64,000 nucleotides of DNA from Przewalskia tangutica (lineage: Eukaryota > Streptophyta > Magnoliopsida > Solanales > Solanaceae): positions 2,474,307-2,538,306 of the forward strand of contig CM056724.1 of the NCBI GenBank assembly GCA_029844215.1, given 5' to 3'. This document shows, piece after piece, positions 1 through 11,565 of the stretch. Below the pieces are notes generated by a model. It searched no databases, had not been told where the DNA came from, and saw only the letters and a list, made by a program, of their open reading frames with translations. Made by a program: the position numbers and the translations under genes. The stretch's first letter is position 1. Every line of letters starts with the position of its first letter.

Positions 1-124
1 TGAGTGAAAGCTCTTCTGTAATTCTGTTATTACGCAGCTTAATAGTATGTATCATGCATGGAAAGAGGTTGAACCTTAGTGTCATCTCACCGTGATCGTT
101 TTTTGAATTCTTATTGCGAGTCAG

Positions 125-3100
125 ATATGGGATGACATTTACTCAGGCAAAGTTGAGGAGGACAGTTCCGTGCTCTTAAGATTCCTAGTTATATCATTTG
201 CAGACTTGAAAAAGTGGAGCTTTCATTATTGGTTTGCTTTCCCAGCTTTGGTGCTTGATCCTCCTGCAACTCTTGTTAATTTGAAGCCAGCTTCCCGGTG
301 CTTCACTTCTGAAGAGGTTCTTTTCTCTTGAATGATCATTTAAACTTTGTTCTTTCACAGTTTTGATATATTACCTCAAATTGGTTTTTATGGCGAACAG
401 GCTGAATCTCTATCTAGAGCTTGTAATGAGTGGCGTAGCACGAGCTCCGCTGCAGGTAAATATTTCATGGAGCTAACTATCATATACTCTCTCTGTCCCA
501 ATTTATGTGATACACTTTTCTTTTTAGTCATTCCAAAAAAGAATGACACCTTTTTATATTTAGCAACAATTTAACTTTAAAATACTCATTTTGCCCTTAA
601 TGAGATGATTTCTAGCCACATAAATATCTATAGCTTATTTTAGACTACAAGTTTCAAAAGTCTTCCTTTAATTTCTTAAACTCCGTACCCAATCAAACAC
701 CTTCACATAAATTTGGATGGAGGAAGTAATCCTTAAAGGTCACAAGTTTTGACATTTCTTTTTCCGGGACCTGAAGTATTAGCTGAATGCAGATATACCA
801 TTCTTTCTGGTGTCCATCGGTTCAGGTTCAATTGTTACTCTCAGGCATCTAAGGGAGTGGGAAGCCTGCCAAAATAATGGTCAAAAGGTTTGTCCATTCG
901 CTCTTGATGTTGTTGGGAATCTTATTTAATATACAGGTTGTATAATTGCCGTGTAAGATTAAACGTGCTGCACTCACTACTAAAAAAACAGTATTTAGCA
1001 CGGATTATCAAAAAATTGTTAGCCACGAGCAATTCAGCGACGGACTAGCGACGAAGTTCGTAGCTAAATTCAGTTTTTTTTGTAGCGACTAATCTCATTT
1101 CATATGTGTGATATTTAAGGTACAGGACAGTCTTTGACATAAATGCCTTGTTTAAAATTAGCAGGTTCTTTTTGGTTTTTATGACCCTTGTCATCTTCCA
1201 AGTAATCCTGGATGGCCACTTCGCAATTATCTTGCCTATATTTGTTCAAGGTGGGGCGTTGAAAAGATTCATTTTTTCTGCTACCGTGAAAACCGTGGTT
1301 TCGCTGATCTGGGATTGTCGCTTGTTGGAGAAGCTGATATATCTCTTTCACAAGGTAGAGCTATTATAATAGGTTTTGGTTTCTGATTTATGCTTCCTTT
1401 ATAAATAGTGAAACTCATATATTCTATTGCCATAATTGATAATTTGTTTAGAATGGAGGAATCATCAGAACATGCCTAATGTTGTGGGATGGGAACTAAA
1501 CAAAGGGAAGAAGGTACCGAGATGCATCAGCCTTGCTAAAACTATGGATCCGACAAGGTATGCACTAACATTTACTGTTGTATCATGTAGGGGTGACAAA
1601 ATTAACTCATGAAAACATGACCCATCAAAATTGGGCTGATATGTAGCCCAAATTGAGATTTTTCTATTTGATAATAAAAAATAGTTTTATAGGTACTTAA
1701 AAAATTATAGAAGAACAAACAAAGAAATTAAAATTTAGTAAGAATAGGGCGGGTTGGGTTATGACCCACTTAGCCCATTTCAGCCCAACTAAAATACACA
1801 CCCGATTTTTAACTCAGCCCATTTTGAGCGCCCTAATTCAGCCTAACCCGCCCATTTGACACCCATAGTTGTATGTAATGTATGAATAATTTGGTGAATC
1901 TGTCATGTTTTTCCAGGTTAGCTGTATCAGCTGCTGATTTGAACTTGAAACTAATGAGATGGCGCACATTGCCGTCATTGAATCTAGACCTTTTGGCTTC
2001 CACAAAATGTCTCCTTCTAGGAGCAGGTACGCTAGGATGCCAGGTTGCTCGAATGCTTATGGTAAGTACTCAAGAAAATGGAAACAATAATAGTGTAAAA
2101 TTTCTGAAAATACTTATCAGATTTTTGTATTTGTAGGCATGGGGTGTCCGAAATATTACGTTGGTCGACAGTGGCAAGGTCTCCATGTCTAATCCAATAA
2201 GGCAGTCTCTTTATGTGCTAGATGACTGTTTAAATGGTGGCAAATTTAAGGCCGCTGCAGCAGTTGAAAGTCTCAAGCGAATATTTCCGGCAGTGGTATT
2301 GGTCCATTACCGAGACTCCAAATAACTAAAATAAACTAATTCAAGTTCATTTGCTAATGAACCTTAATTTCTTGACAGGAAGCAGAAGGTGTTGTGATGG
2401 CTATTCCGATGCCTGGACATCCAGTGCCTAGCCAAGAAGAAACTAGTATACTTCAGGACTGCAGACATTTATGTGATTTGATTAACTCGCATGATGCGAT
2501 CTTTCTCTTAACCGATACACGGGAAAGTCGGTGGCTTCCTAGTCTACTTTGTGCAAGTGCTAACAAGGTTTTACACCTTTACTTTCTCTTGGGATTTTCC
2601 TTTGAAAATTTACTTTTCTGAGACAAAGTACGTCACATGTAGAGGTGTCACATGGGCGGATTGAGTTGAATTTGGGCTGGTTAAAAAAGGTTGAGTTAGT
2701 GACCCGCCTAAAAGTTATTTGGGCTGAAACGAGTTGGGCTAAAATGAGCTAAAAACGGGTCATAACCCAACCCGCCAAATTCGTACTAAATTTAAATTTT
2801 TTTGTTTGTTCTTTTATAATTTTTTAAGTACTAAATAAAATATTTTTTTCTTTATTATGACTATATACAACATATCAAATAAAAAAATATCTCTATAAAA
2901 ATATTTTGACAAGGTTTCTATAGTTTAATTTGGCCTACATATCAGCCTAGTTTTTAGATGGGCTACAATGGGTTCAGCTTACAAAATGGGCGGGTCTTGA
3001 GTGGGTTGGGCGGGTCTTATTTTAATGGGCTAATTTTGCCACTTCTAATCGCATGCGATATTTAATTGACAAGTGCCAGCTGAATGTGTCCTGTTTATTA

Positions 3101-4753
3101 CATGTGTCTTTTATTTTTCTCTGCAGATCACTATTACTGCAGCCTTAGGTTTTGATAGCTTTCTAGTTATGCGTCATGGAGCAGGTCCTATGGATGCTCT
3201 ACGAAACTCACAAGCTGAAACTTCGAATAACCTCTCCGCTAGTATGGAGAATCTCTCCCTTTCAAGTCAAAATGAGTCACAAAGATTGGGATGTTACTTT
3301 TGCAATGACGTGGTTGCACCAATTGATGTAAGATTCTTGTATGAAATTGATGGTAATTGCTTAGGCTTAATATTATAACAACTCCTTAAACTTATTTTCA
3401 TTTAGACACTCGAATTACAACTTGTTCCAATTGAACATCTGAACACATAATAAAGTGCTCATATTAAACACTTTTGACTCAAATTTTGGAGAAACTTCGC
3501 TCATGTTCTCAAGCGCCTATTATGTAAATAAGTTAACCACATAAAATATGTCACATCCTTTAATTATACACATCAACCTCAATTGGAACATGTCTGAGGT
3601 TTTACGACTTATTGAGGCTAATGTGTATAATTAAGGGAAGTGACAAATTTTAATTGGTTAGTTTATCTACGCAATGGGCGCTTGGGAATACATGCAAAAG
3701 TTTTTCAAAATTTGAGTAGAAAGTGTCTAATAAGAATACTTTATCATGTATTCAGGTGCTCAATCGAAATAGGCTAAAGTTCAAGTGTCTAAATGAAATT
3801 TACTGGAAAGTTTAAGGGGTTATCGATGTATTTTTCCAATTATTTAATTACAAAATCTACAAATATGAATCATTTTTGTTTTGGGCAGTCAACCGCCAAT
3901 CGTACCCTAGACCAGCAATGCACAGTTACTCGTCCCGGGCTTGCTCCTATTGCATCAGCCCTTGCTGTTGAACTCTTAGTTGGAGTTTTGCATCATCCTT
4001 CAGGGTAAATCTTTAACTATCTTGTGATAGACATGCACATTTTATTTATCCCGAACATTTTAAGCATTTCTTATTTAACTATGTTTGCAGAATATACGCC
4101 AAAGCTGAGTTTGCAAACTCGAATGATAACGCTAGTACTGAACAACCTCTTGGCATTCTACCTCATCAGATTCGGGGCTCCCTCTCTCAGTTTTCTCAGA
4201 TGACACTTGTTGGTCATGCTTCAACTTGTTGCACTGCTTGTTGCTCCACTGTAAGTTTCACGATTCAAGGCCATCCATCCTGAAATTATGTTGCTTGGAC
4301 TCTCCAAAAATGTTGCCAGACCCATGTAGGATCCTACAATAATGCACTACTTTTGGAGGATTCAACACGCACCCGGCGGCATTTTTGAAGAGGCCGAGCA
4401 ATTAGTCCTGAATTCTTGTTTAGTTCTTTGTGTCTCTCATGCTTAACCAGACCTCTGTCTTGGTAATCGATTTAAAATCGTTCGATAAGATCTTAGTTAT
4501 TTTGTTGAAAATGGCTAATATTGATATGTTTTCCCACTTATTTATGAAAACCTAGAAATTTAGCCAACTGTATTAGTATGATTTCTTAGAATTCCATATG
4601 ACCGATGTTCATTTAAAATTTAGATTCAGTTTGAGTCAGTGAGAATTCATTCATCTCTGGTCCTTTGCACCACAATGTTACATCTTTAACCAGTGGCTGA
4701 GGATCCAGGAATTTGAAGTTGTGGGTGCTGATCTCAGTGCAGTTTTCGTGCCT

Positions 4754-4792
<39 letters not shown>

Positions 4793-7700
4793 AAAAAGCT
4801 TAAATATATCATCGAACTATCGGAAATGGCTCATTTATGTCACTCGTCAATAGTTTGGCTCATTTATGCCATTGCCGTTATAAGAATGGCTCATCCATGA
4901 CATTTTTCATTAACGTTGGTTTTACAATACCAGTTTTCTATAACGCCGCGCATGGATGAGCCATTTTGGTAACGACAATGGCATAAATGAGCCAAACTAT
5001 TAACGAGTGGCATAAATGAGTCATTTCCGATAGTTCGATGACATATAGAGCTTTTTCCCTTATATATATATATTGTGAGAAAATATTATTATTGAATTGT
5101 ATCTACATTATTACATTGAGCCCTATTTATAGACACTATATCTCAATCCTTTTTCACGTAGGATACTATATACAAATCATGTTCCTATTCTAACACTCCC
5201 CTCAAGCTGGTGCATACAAGTCATATGTACCGAGCTTGTCATAAATGTAATCTAATACGAGGACGACTGAGTGACTCGGTGAAAATATTCGCAAGCTGAC
5301 CACTCGACTTCACAAATTTAGTAACAATATCTCCGGAGAGTGTCTTTTCCCTGACAAAGTGACAGTCAATCTCAATAAGCTTAGTCCTCTCATAAAATAT
5401 CAAATTTGATGCGATATGAAGGGTCGCTTTGTTATCACACAAGTTCCATTTGACTGATTTCTCCAAATTTTAGTTCTCTGAGAAACTGCTTAATTCAAAC
5501 TAGCTCACGAGTTGCTATAACCATTGCTCGATTTTCTACGACACTTTGTTTCTTACTCTTTCAGGACACCAAATTACCTCTTATTAACACACAATATCCG
5601 AATGTCAAACGTCTATTAGAGGGTGATCCTACATAATCAGCGTTTGTATATCCAATGACCTGCTAATGGCCTCAATCTTCGAAAAGCAGCCCTTTATCTG
5701 GAGCTAACTTAATATATCGCAGAATGCGGACAACTGCATCCCAGTGACTATCACAGGGAGAATCCATAAACTTACTTACAAGTTACAACACTCACAGAAA
5801 ACGAAATGTTAGGTCTAGTCACTGTGATATAATTCAACTTATCAACCAACCGCATATATCTTTCAGGATCACTGAGTGGCTCCCTCTGTCCTGGAAGGAG
5901 TTTAGCATTCGGATCCATAGGAGTGTCAATGGGTCTACATCCCGTCATTCGTGTCTCTTCAAAAATGTCTAAGGCATACTTGCGTTGCGAAATAACAATA
6001 TCTGACGTGGATTGGGCAACCTCAATACCTAAAAAATACTTCAGTCTGTCGGGATCTTTAGTCTGGAAATGTTGAAAGAGATTATGCTTTAAATTAGTGA
6101 TACCATCTTGATCATTGCCAATTATAACGATATCGTCAAAATAAACCACCAAATAAATACTCAAATCTAGAGCAGAATGTCGATAAAATACAAAATGATC
6201 TACTTCACTACTAGTCATGACAAACTCCTAAATTACTGTGCTGAATTTACCAAACCAACTCGATGAGATTATTTCAGACCATAAAGTGACCAACGCAATT
6301 GACACACCAGATTAGACTCCCCCTGAGCAACAAAATCGGTGGTTGCTCCATATAAACTTCCTCATCAAGATCATCATGGAAAAAAATATTCCTAATGTCC
6401 AACTGATAAAGAGGCCAATAGCGGATAAAATGTGGGTCATATGGGGTGGAATTATTGCAAGTTTTGCTCAGATGGACAAGAAGAAAAATCACATTCACAC
6501 CATCGAACATTTAACTTTGTATTTACAATTAATTGTTAACGATTAAGGTTAAGTCCCGTAGCCAAAGTGAGATAATAATGAAATAGTAATTTTTATTCTA
6601 ATTACAGTCATGAATAGAAAAAGACGGACATATGCTATTTTAGCCACGGGAGAGAAAGTATCACTGTAGTCAAGCCCGAATATATGTGTATACCCCTTCG
6701 CAACAAGGCGAGCCTTAAGCCGATCAACTTAACCGTCCAGATCAACTTTGAATGCATAAACCCAACGACAACCAACAGTACATTCACCTGAACGAAAAGG
6801 AACAACCTCTCAAGTACCACTCGTGTGTAAAACAACCATCTCGTCGTAGCATGTTGCCATCCGGGATGAAAAAAGGCTTGACCTGTAGACTTAGGAATGG
6901 GGACAAAGGACAATGATGATACAAAGGCATAATGGGATGATGATAACTTAAAAAGGTATAATGTGGGTTAGTATTACGAGTGGACCGTTTATGTTTTCGA
7001 AGTGCGATCGACTGATCAAGAGGAGACAAGTCCACAGTAGGTAGGTCCGACGCAGGACATGAATCATCTGGACCTGATGTTGGGTCTGATGCTGGATGTG
7101 GTCGACGATGATAAGTCAGAAGTTGTGACATTTTGATTGGAGATGTAGAAGTAACTGTAGATTTCTTAAAGGTCAGTGTAGGTAAAACCTGAGGTATAGA
7201 TAAGACCTCAGAGATATTAGGATGATCAGAAGGAGACCTAAAGTAAGGTTGAGACTCAAAAAATGTGACATCGGCTGACATAAGATATCGACGGAGATCA
7301 GGTGAGAAGTAACGATACCCTTTTTGAATCCGAGAATAACCAAGAAAGACACATTTATGAGAGCGAGAGGCTAATTTATCTATCCCCGGAGCTAGGTTAT
7401 GCACAAAATATGTGCTCCCAAAAACACACGAGAATAGAGTATAGAGACGATTGAGGATATACTCTGAATAGAAGATAAGGGCATTTGATTAATTAAATGG
7501 CAAGACATGAGGACTGCATCACCCAAAAAATGCAGCGGAACATGGAATTCAATGAGAGGAGTGTGAACCGTCTCAATGAGATGCCTATTCTTCCTTTCTG
7601 CTACCCCGTTCTGCTGAAGGATGTAGGGACAAGATGTTTGATGAATAATTCCTTAGTGAGTCATAAACTGTTGAAACTAAAAGGATTTGTATTCTAAGGC

Positions 7701-10700
7701 TAATTCACTACGAAAAGACGAAAAGTACGAATAGAAACACCAAATTGATTTTGTATTTCAACACAAAAACTTTTGAATATAAAGAATAACGCAGAACGGT
7801 CTTTCATTAAGAATAGCTAAGTACATCTGAAAATTGTCAATGAAACTAACAAAATAATGAAATTCTAAAGGTGAACCGACTCTAATAGGACCTCAAATAT
7901 CAGAATGAACTATTGAAAAAATGCACGATTCTCCGCATTACGTGGAAAGGTAGTGCGAGTGTGTTTCCCAAGTTGACACGACTCACAATCTAATTTGGAC
8001 AGACTAGACAAACTAGACACTATCTTTTGTAGCTTGAACAGACTCGAATGTTCCAATCATTTATGAATTAAGTTTTGAGGATATGTAACCATGACCTGCT
8101 AATGAAAGATTCATCAAAAAATAGTATGGTACAATTTAAGGCACGAGTCAAACGACTGACCAATGCAAGATTCAAAGGACAACCAGGGACATAGAGAGCA
8201 GAATTTAGAGTGATAGAGGATATGGGTTTAGCTTGTCCAACTCCTTTTGCTTTTGTCTAGATCTCATTGGCTAAAGTAGTGGACAGAGACGGTGAATAAT
8301 TAATATTCGACAAAAGTGATTTATCACCAGAAATATGATCCCACAATCCAGCGGTATTAGATTGTGTGACTGACTTGTGGAGATATCTGCTTACGTGCTC
8401 GACACTGAAGGTACTCATTATATTCTTCTTCGGATAAATAAACCCGTTGATTACTTGCAGTGGCAGTTTGAGCAACACGAGCATTCTTGGAATAACATAC
8501 TTGTGTGTCCAAACCTATTACAATAACTACACTTAGGTCGAGGTCTTCATATTTCACGAGTGTGTCCAAGTCTATTACAATAGCTACACCTAGGTCGAGA
8601 TCTTCCAAAGTGGTCTCTTCGTCGATTCTTCGTAGACTGGGATGTTCGAATTTCTAATCTCCTTGTTAAGGGTTCTGAAGTAATCATAGGATTTGAATTT
8701 TCAATTCCCATATTTTTAGAGCTAAAAATATCAGATCCAAAAGACATCTCGTGAAATCGGAAATTTGTAACCTGAAGTCTAGAAAATATAGATAGTTGGA
8801 ATCTGAAAAAATCAAAATTACTGTCCGAATCTGATAAGAAGACTTGCCGCCGGAAATATCAGATCCGACCACCGAAAAGTGGTCGAAATCAGTAAAAAGG
8901 TATGTGGGTAGGATCGGAATGCAGGGGCGATCCCATTGGAAAAAGAAAATTTCCTAAAAAGTCGTCTTAGGGCACCTCACGCGCCGGCTCGTGGATCTGA
9001 CGCGCTCGCCGGAACAGTAGTTCTGACGGCGCGTGAGGGCGCACAGGTCACCTGTTTCCGACGAGACTCACCGGGGTTTACTCGTCTGGAAATTCTGAAC
9101 CCGGTGGTGGTGTTGATTTTTGAAAAACACTGGTTGAAAGGATTATTTGCTCGGACAACCGCTTAGGTCACCGGAAAATTGCACGTTGACGGCTTATTTC
9201 TTCCCGAATATCGCTGGAATGATGCACATCGATATTTTTCTCACAATTGCTCTGATATCATAAGAGAAAATATGGGAGAAACTATTATTATTGAATTGTG
9301 TATCTACATTATTACATTGAGCTCTATTTATAGACACTACATCCCAATTCTTTTCCATGTAGGATACTATATACAAATCGTATTCCTATTCCTATTATAT
9401 ATATATACACGTACAAGTGTTCAGGAAAGCAGGCGCGCGAAGCGAAGCGGGGGTCCGGCGCTTCAGATAGTTGAAGCGAGAGAGGTGAACAGAAGCGGGC
9501 GCTTCAACCCCTGAAGCGTGCGAAGCGGAGGAAGCTAGCGAAGCGTACACTTCACATTTTTGAAGAAAAAGACACCGACTAGGGTTATTTGGTACGACTT
9601 CTTCAGCGACAGACTAGGGCTCTTCTCTTCTTCAGATTTGTCTTCTTCTCCTCTTCAGATTTGTCTTCTTCTCCTCTTCTTCTTTTCTTCTCCTCTTATC
9701 TTTGTCGATGGCTTACTCCTGAGGAGGTGCTGTCCAAATTTTTTTCCATTCTTGATCGCAGTTGCTGGAGTCGCTGGGAGGGGCTCTGTTTTTCTGCTTC
9801 CTTTGTTTTTCTTTCAGTTGGAGAAGGGAGACAGTAACTGGTAGTCTGGATTGTTCCTCTTATTTTTTTTTTCCAATTATTTCTTTCTATCTGTCTGTCT
9901 TGTTTTTAGTTTTTCCAATTTATTAGTTTAATTGTATAAGTAACTGACAGTTCATTAGTTGGACAGTGCAGTTTTTAGTTTCCTTTGGATTGTCCATTAG
10001 ATTAGTTACATTTTTCCTGATATTTTATTTATTATAAACAGTTCATTAGGTAGTTTTTCTGATTTTTATTTATTAAGAAGTTCATTAGGTAGTTTTGCTT
10101 TGTACTTTTTTAGTTTTAAAATTGAAACATTTGCTTTGTACTTAAAGCGTGAAGCGGGTCCTTGTCGATTTTTTCCGCTTCGCGCTTTCCTGAACACTGA
10201 TATTTACATGTGTGTTAAATCCAAACTCGTAATTTCAAAGGTACAATTAATCAGCTCAATGCAAAAAATCCAGTAGGTTAAACCCATCAAATTTGAATTT
10301 TGAATCCGTCATTAAAATGGTAATGAAAAAGCTTCATTTAATACTCCTTTCGTTTCATAATAAGTGGTGTTTTTAGACTGGACACATTCCTTAAGAAAAC
10401 TACCATTCCTAAAAAATAAGTGTGTTCTTACTAACTTACGTTTAATCAAATACCTTTGAAAAGAAGTAGATCTTCAATGATTTTTTTGATTAATTGCGTA
10501 AAAAATTGATTAAATAAATCAAGCCCACAACAAATTGGATAAATAAAATTGAAAAGGAAAGTAAACAAAGAAATTAATAGTACAAATAAAAACAGAAGAA
10601 AGAATGTGTTATGGAGAGAAGGAAGAAACTAATTTAAAGAACTGCTTTGCCTTGGAATCGAACTGCTGATCAACAACTGCTAGACACGACCCTAAAACAG

Positions 10701-11565
10701 TAGGCTCCCGGCCAACGCACCCCACAGGCGATTTGTTTAGCGGGTGCTGCTAACTTCTTTTATCTATTTACAAAGAAGTTTCTACATAAATATATATAGC
10801 TCGTGTCGGGGTCAGGGTGCTCGAGCACCCATCGCATTACACGTGGGTCTGCCCCCGTCTTTAACTAACTAGCACCCGGCGCATTACACGTGGTCTGCCC
10901 CTGTCTTTAACTAACTTAGGTTAGATTATGCCTATGCATTAAAAAGAAGAAAAATAACTTAGATTAAATTATGCCCAACTATGCTGAGCAACGGTAAAGT
11001 TGTCTCCGTGTGACCTATAGTCACGCGTTCGGGATGTAGAATCAGCCACCAATGCTTACGCTAGGGTAGGCTGCCTAAATTACAACACCCCCCCCCCCTC
11101 TTGAGGGTGCAACCCTTGTCCAAACCTTGTGTGAACTCGGATGCTTGGTGCATCGGTTTCTTTTTAAGTTGTCGTTGACTCTCCAAAAAGGAGAACTATT
11201 TTTCCTGGTTATGAAACTGTCCATCTTAAACGCAAGTAAAATTCTACAACATGTATTGGTTTTCCGCTAATTTTTACAGTTTACGATTTACATTTGACTG
11301 TCGAAAGCATCATTACTTGTTTCTGATTAATCATCCTCTTTTGTTTATATGCTTTTATACTAATACGCATGAAATTCCTTATGCTCAGGTGGTATCAGAA
11401 TATCAAACGAAAGGGATGGACTTCATACTTCAAGCTATCAATCATCCTACGTATCTAGAGGATCTAACTGGACTAACAGAACTCATGAAGTCAGTGGGAT
11501 CTTACACGCTGGACTGGGATAACGATAGTGAAAATGACGACGATGATGATTGTGTAGAAATATAA
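125..11565 (+). CDS. ATG7: ATG7, autophagy E1-like activating enzyme (5' end missing)
   Basis: ATG7 uses ATP to activate the ubiquitin-like proteins ATG8 and ATG12 and passes them to the E2-like enzymes ATG3 and ATG10 in the cytosol. I read 12 exons: 125-316, 401-455, 793-887, 1165-1354, 1452-1557, 1917-2061, 2137-2295, 2379-2567, 3127-3327, 3889-4004, 4091-4250, 11389-11565. All have GT/AG borders, and the joined frame is open for 594 residues to a TAA stop. The start codon and about the first 100 residues lie before the window. Visible motifs are the N-terminal domain block SFADLKKWSFHYWFAFP, the nucleotide-binding loop GAGTLGCQVAR (exon 1917-2061), and the catalytic cysteine in DQQCTVTRPG (Cys codon 3919-3921). 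The C-terminal block NHPTYLEDLTGLTEL and an acidic tail follow, as in plant ATG7. The last intron is 7.1 kb because transposons fill it. The first listed exon could start a base or two differently, since the preceding exon is unseen. Confidence 0.96.
487..726. mobile_element. Stowaway-like MITE in an ATG7 intron
   Basis: The ends are imperfect inverted repeats: CTCTCTCTGTCCCAATTTATG on the left, and on the right the reverse complement of CTTCCTCCATCCAAATTTATG. TA flanks both sides. These are the usual Stowaway/Tc1-mariner MITE ends in Solanaceae. It sits in the intron between exons 401-455 and 793-887. Confidence 0.65.
975..1087. mobile_element. CACTA-like miniature element, TSD ACT
   Basis: The left end is CACTACTAAAAAAAC; the right end TTTTTTTTGTAGCG is its degenerate inverted copy. 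The trinucleotide ACT lies directly on both sides (972-974 and 1088-1090), fitting the 3-bp duplication of CACTA elements. The interior has the 'agcgacga..cgtagcta' motif also seen at 16585-16715. It has no coding capacity and lies in an ATG7 intron. Confidence 0.6.
1588..1868 (-). mobile_element. MITE with GGGTGTCA ends, copy 1
   Basis: This element ends in GGGGTGAC and GACACCC and is rich in 'gggcgggttgggt' and 'atgggctga' blocks. Its reverse complement aligns along its length with the element at 2641-3047, so the two are opposite-strand copies of one family. It lies in the ATG7 intron 1558-1916. I cannot show a clear target duplication. Confidence 0.55.
2641..3047 (+). mobile_element. MITE with GGTGTCA ends, copy 2
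   Basis: Ends are GAGGTGTCACATGGGCGG and TTTTGCCACTTC. It is the same family as 1588-1868 but in opposite orientation and about 120 bp longer in the AT-rich middle. It lies in the ATG7 intron 2568-3126. Confidence 0.55.
3372..3824. mobile_element. Fold-back element in an ATG7 intron
   Basis: The first ~45 bases (CCTTAAAC, TTTCATTTAGACACT) reappear inverted at the end (AGTGTCTAAATGAAA, GTTTAAGG). The inner part is also largely palindromic ('acacatcaacctcaattggaacatgt' region). This is a non-coding inverted-repeat element filling most of the intron before the catalytic-Cys exon at 3889. Confidence 0.55.
4297..4402. mobile_element. Short MITE, family shared with 49423-49515
   Basis: The core GGACTCTCCAAAAATG ... 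GTAGGATCCTAC ... AGTAGTGC-type block ... GGAGGATTC ... CATTTTTGAAGAG is an imperfect inverted repeat. A second copy is recognisable at 49423-49515. It lies in the last ATG7 intron. Confidence 0.45.
4757..4790. repeat. (TA)n microsatellite
   Basis: This is a run of alternating T and A after GTGTGT. It borders the inverted-repeat element at 4791 and resumes after it at 5060, so that element appears to have inserted into the microsatellite. Confidence 0.9.
4791..5059. mobile_element. Palindromic MITE (269 bp) nested in a TA microsatellite
   Basis: The whole segment is close to one long inverted repeat. GGAAAAAGCT opens it and AGCTTTTTCC closes it. The arm 'catcgaactatcggaaatg' is matched by 'catttccgatagttcgatg' on the other side, and 'aatagtttggctcatttatg' by its complement. 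No protein is encoded. A transcript of this intron would form a long hairpin here. Confidence 0.75.
5074..5195 (-). repeat. 3' LTR of the ATG7-intron copia element
   Basis: This is a ~122-bp TGTGAG...CTAACA repeat matching 9260-9390. Minus-strand orientation is set by the polypurine tract at its upper-coordinate side. Confidence 0.75.
5239..7404 (-). pseudogene. Copia pol remains: integrase end, RT, RNase H
   Basis: Minus-strand fragments read in order. Integrase C-terminal region is at 6784-7404 (HKCVFLGYSRIQKGYR, typical 'CVFLGYS'). RT parts are at 6274-6510 (NLYQLDIRN-type block YQLDIRNIFFHDDLDEEVYM) and 5772-6218, the latter with the catalytic YFDDIV motif (VVYFDDIVIIG). RNase H is at 5239-5466 (CDNKATLHIASN, HIEIDCHFVREK-like). 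Stops and frameshifts separate the pieces, so no functional polyprotein is made. Confidence 0.85.
8257..8747 (-). pseudogene. Copia gag remains with zinc knuckle
   Basis: Minus-strand reading gives a CCHC zinc-knuckle segment CSYCNRLGHT (about 8547-8600) followed by gag/protease-region text (SEEEYNEYLQCRARK) in shifted frames. It belongs to the copia element at 5074-9390. Confidence 0.7.
9260..9390 (-). repeat. 5' LTR of the ATG7-intron copia element
   Basis: It matches 5074-5195 with scattered substitutions. The primer-binding-like TGATATCAGAGC (minus strand) lies just below it at 9246-9259. The right edge merges into TA repeats. Confidence 0.7.
9417..10197. mobile_element. 781-bp inverted-repeat element with AAGCG-rich ends
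   Basis: Ends are GTGTTCAGGAAAGC and GCTTTCCTGAACAC. Inside the ends are many GAAGCG / CGCTTC blocks (9430-9560 and 10145-10185) that make GC-rich subterminal repeats. The middle is CT-rich (direct repeats of cagatttgtcttcttctcctctt near 9635-9690) then AT-rich. No credible protein is encoded and no target duplication is obvious. It is probably a non-autonomous DNA transposon, class uncertain. Confidence 0.6.
10981..11170 (+). mobile_element. tRNA-headed SINE in the last ATG7 intron
   Basis: The head 'gagcaacggtaaagttgtct' and 'gtgtgacctatagtcacgcg' resemble the A- and B-box of a tRNA-derived SINE common in Solanaceae. The body has 'agggtaggctgcctaaatta' and 'gatgcttggtgcatcgg' and a C10-type tract at 11088-11098. 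It ends about 220 bp before the last ATG7 exon. Confidence 0.65.

Larger units (their letters stand above)
5074..9390 (-). mobile_element. Ty1/copia LTR retrotransposon, antisense in ATG7 intron
   Basis: Two short similar LTRs (5074-5195 and about 9260-9390) share 'attattattgaattgt', 'acattattacattgag' and 'ctctatttatagacacta'. Next to the right LTR, minus-strand TGATATCAGAGCAA resembles a tRNA-Met primer site. Next to the left LTR, the polypurine stretch reads GAGGGGAGTG on the minus strand. Between them, minus-strand gag, integrase, reverse transcriptase and RNase H fragments occur in copia order (integrase before RT). Frames are broken, so it is not autonomous. Flanks are AT microsatellite, so the target duplication cannot be read. 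Confidence 0.88.

Noticed and set aside
361..455. Longer ATG7 exon starting at 361
   Set aside because: That choice breaks the phase with the preceding exon and adds residues absent from plant ATG7; the AG at 399-400 restores SEE|AESLSRACNEW in frame.
1115..1351. 78-codon minus-strand frame
   Set aside because: It is the antisense shadow of the ATG7 exon 1165-1354.
9560..9844. 94-codon plus-strand frame, Ser/Phe/Leu-rich
   Set aside because: It lies in a CT-rich low-complexity stretch of an inverted-repeat element; overlapping frames are equally open, and no domain is seen.
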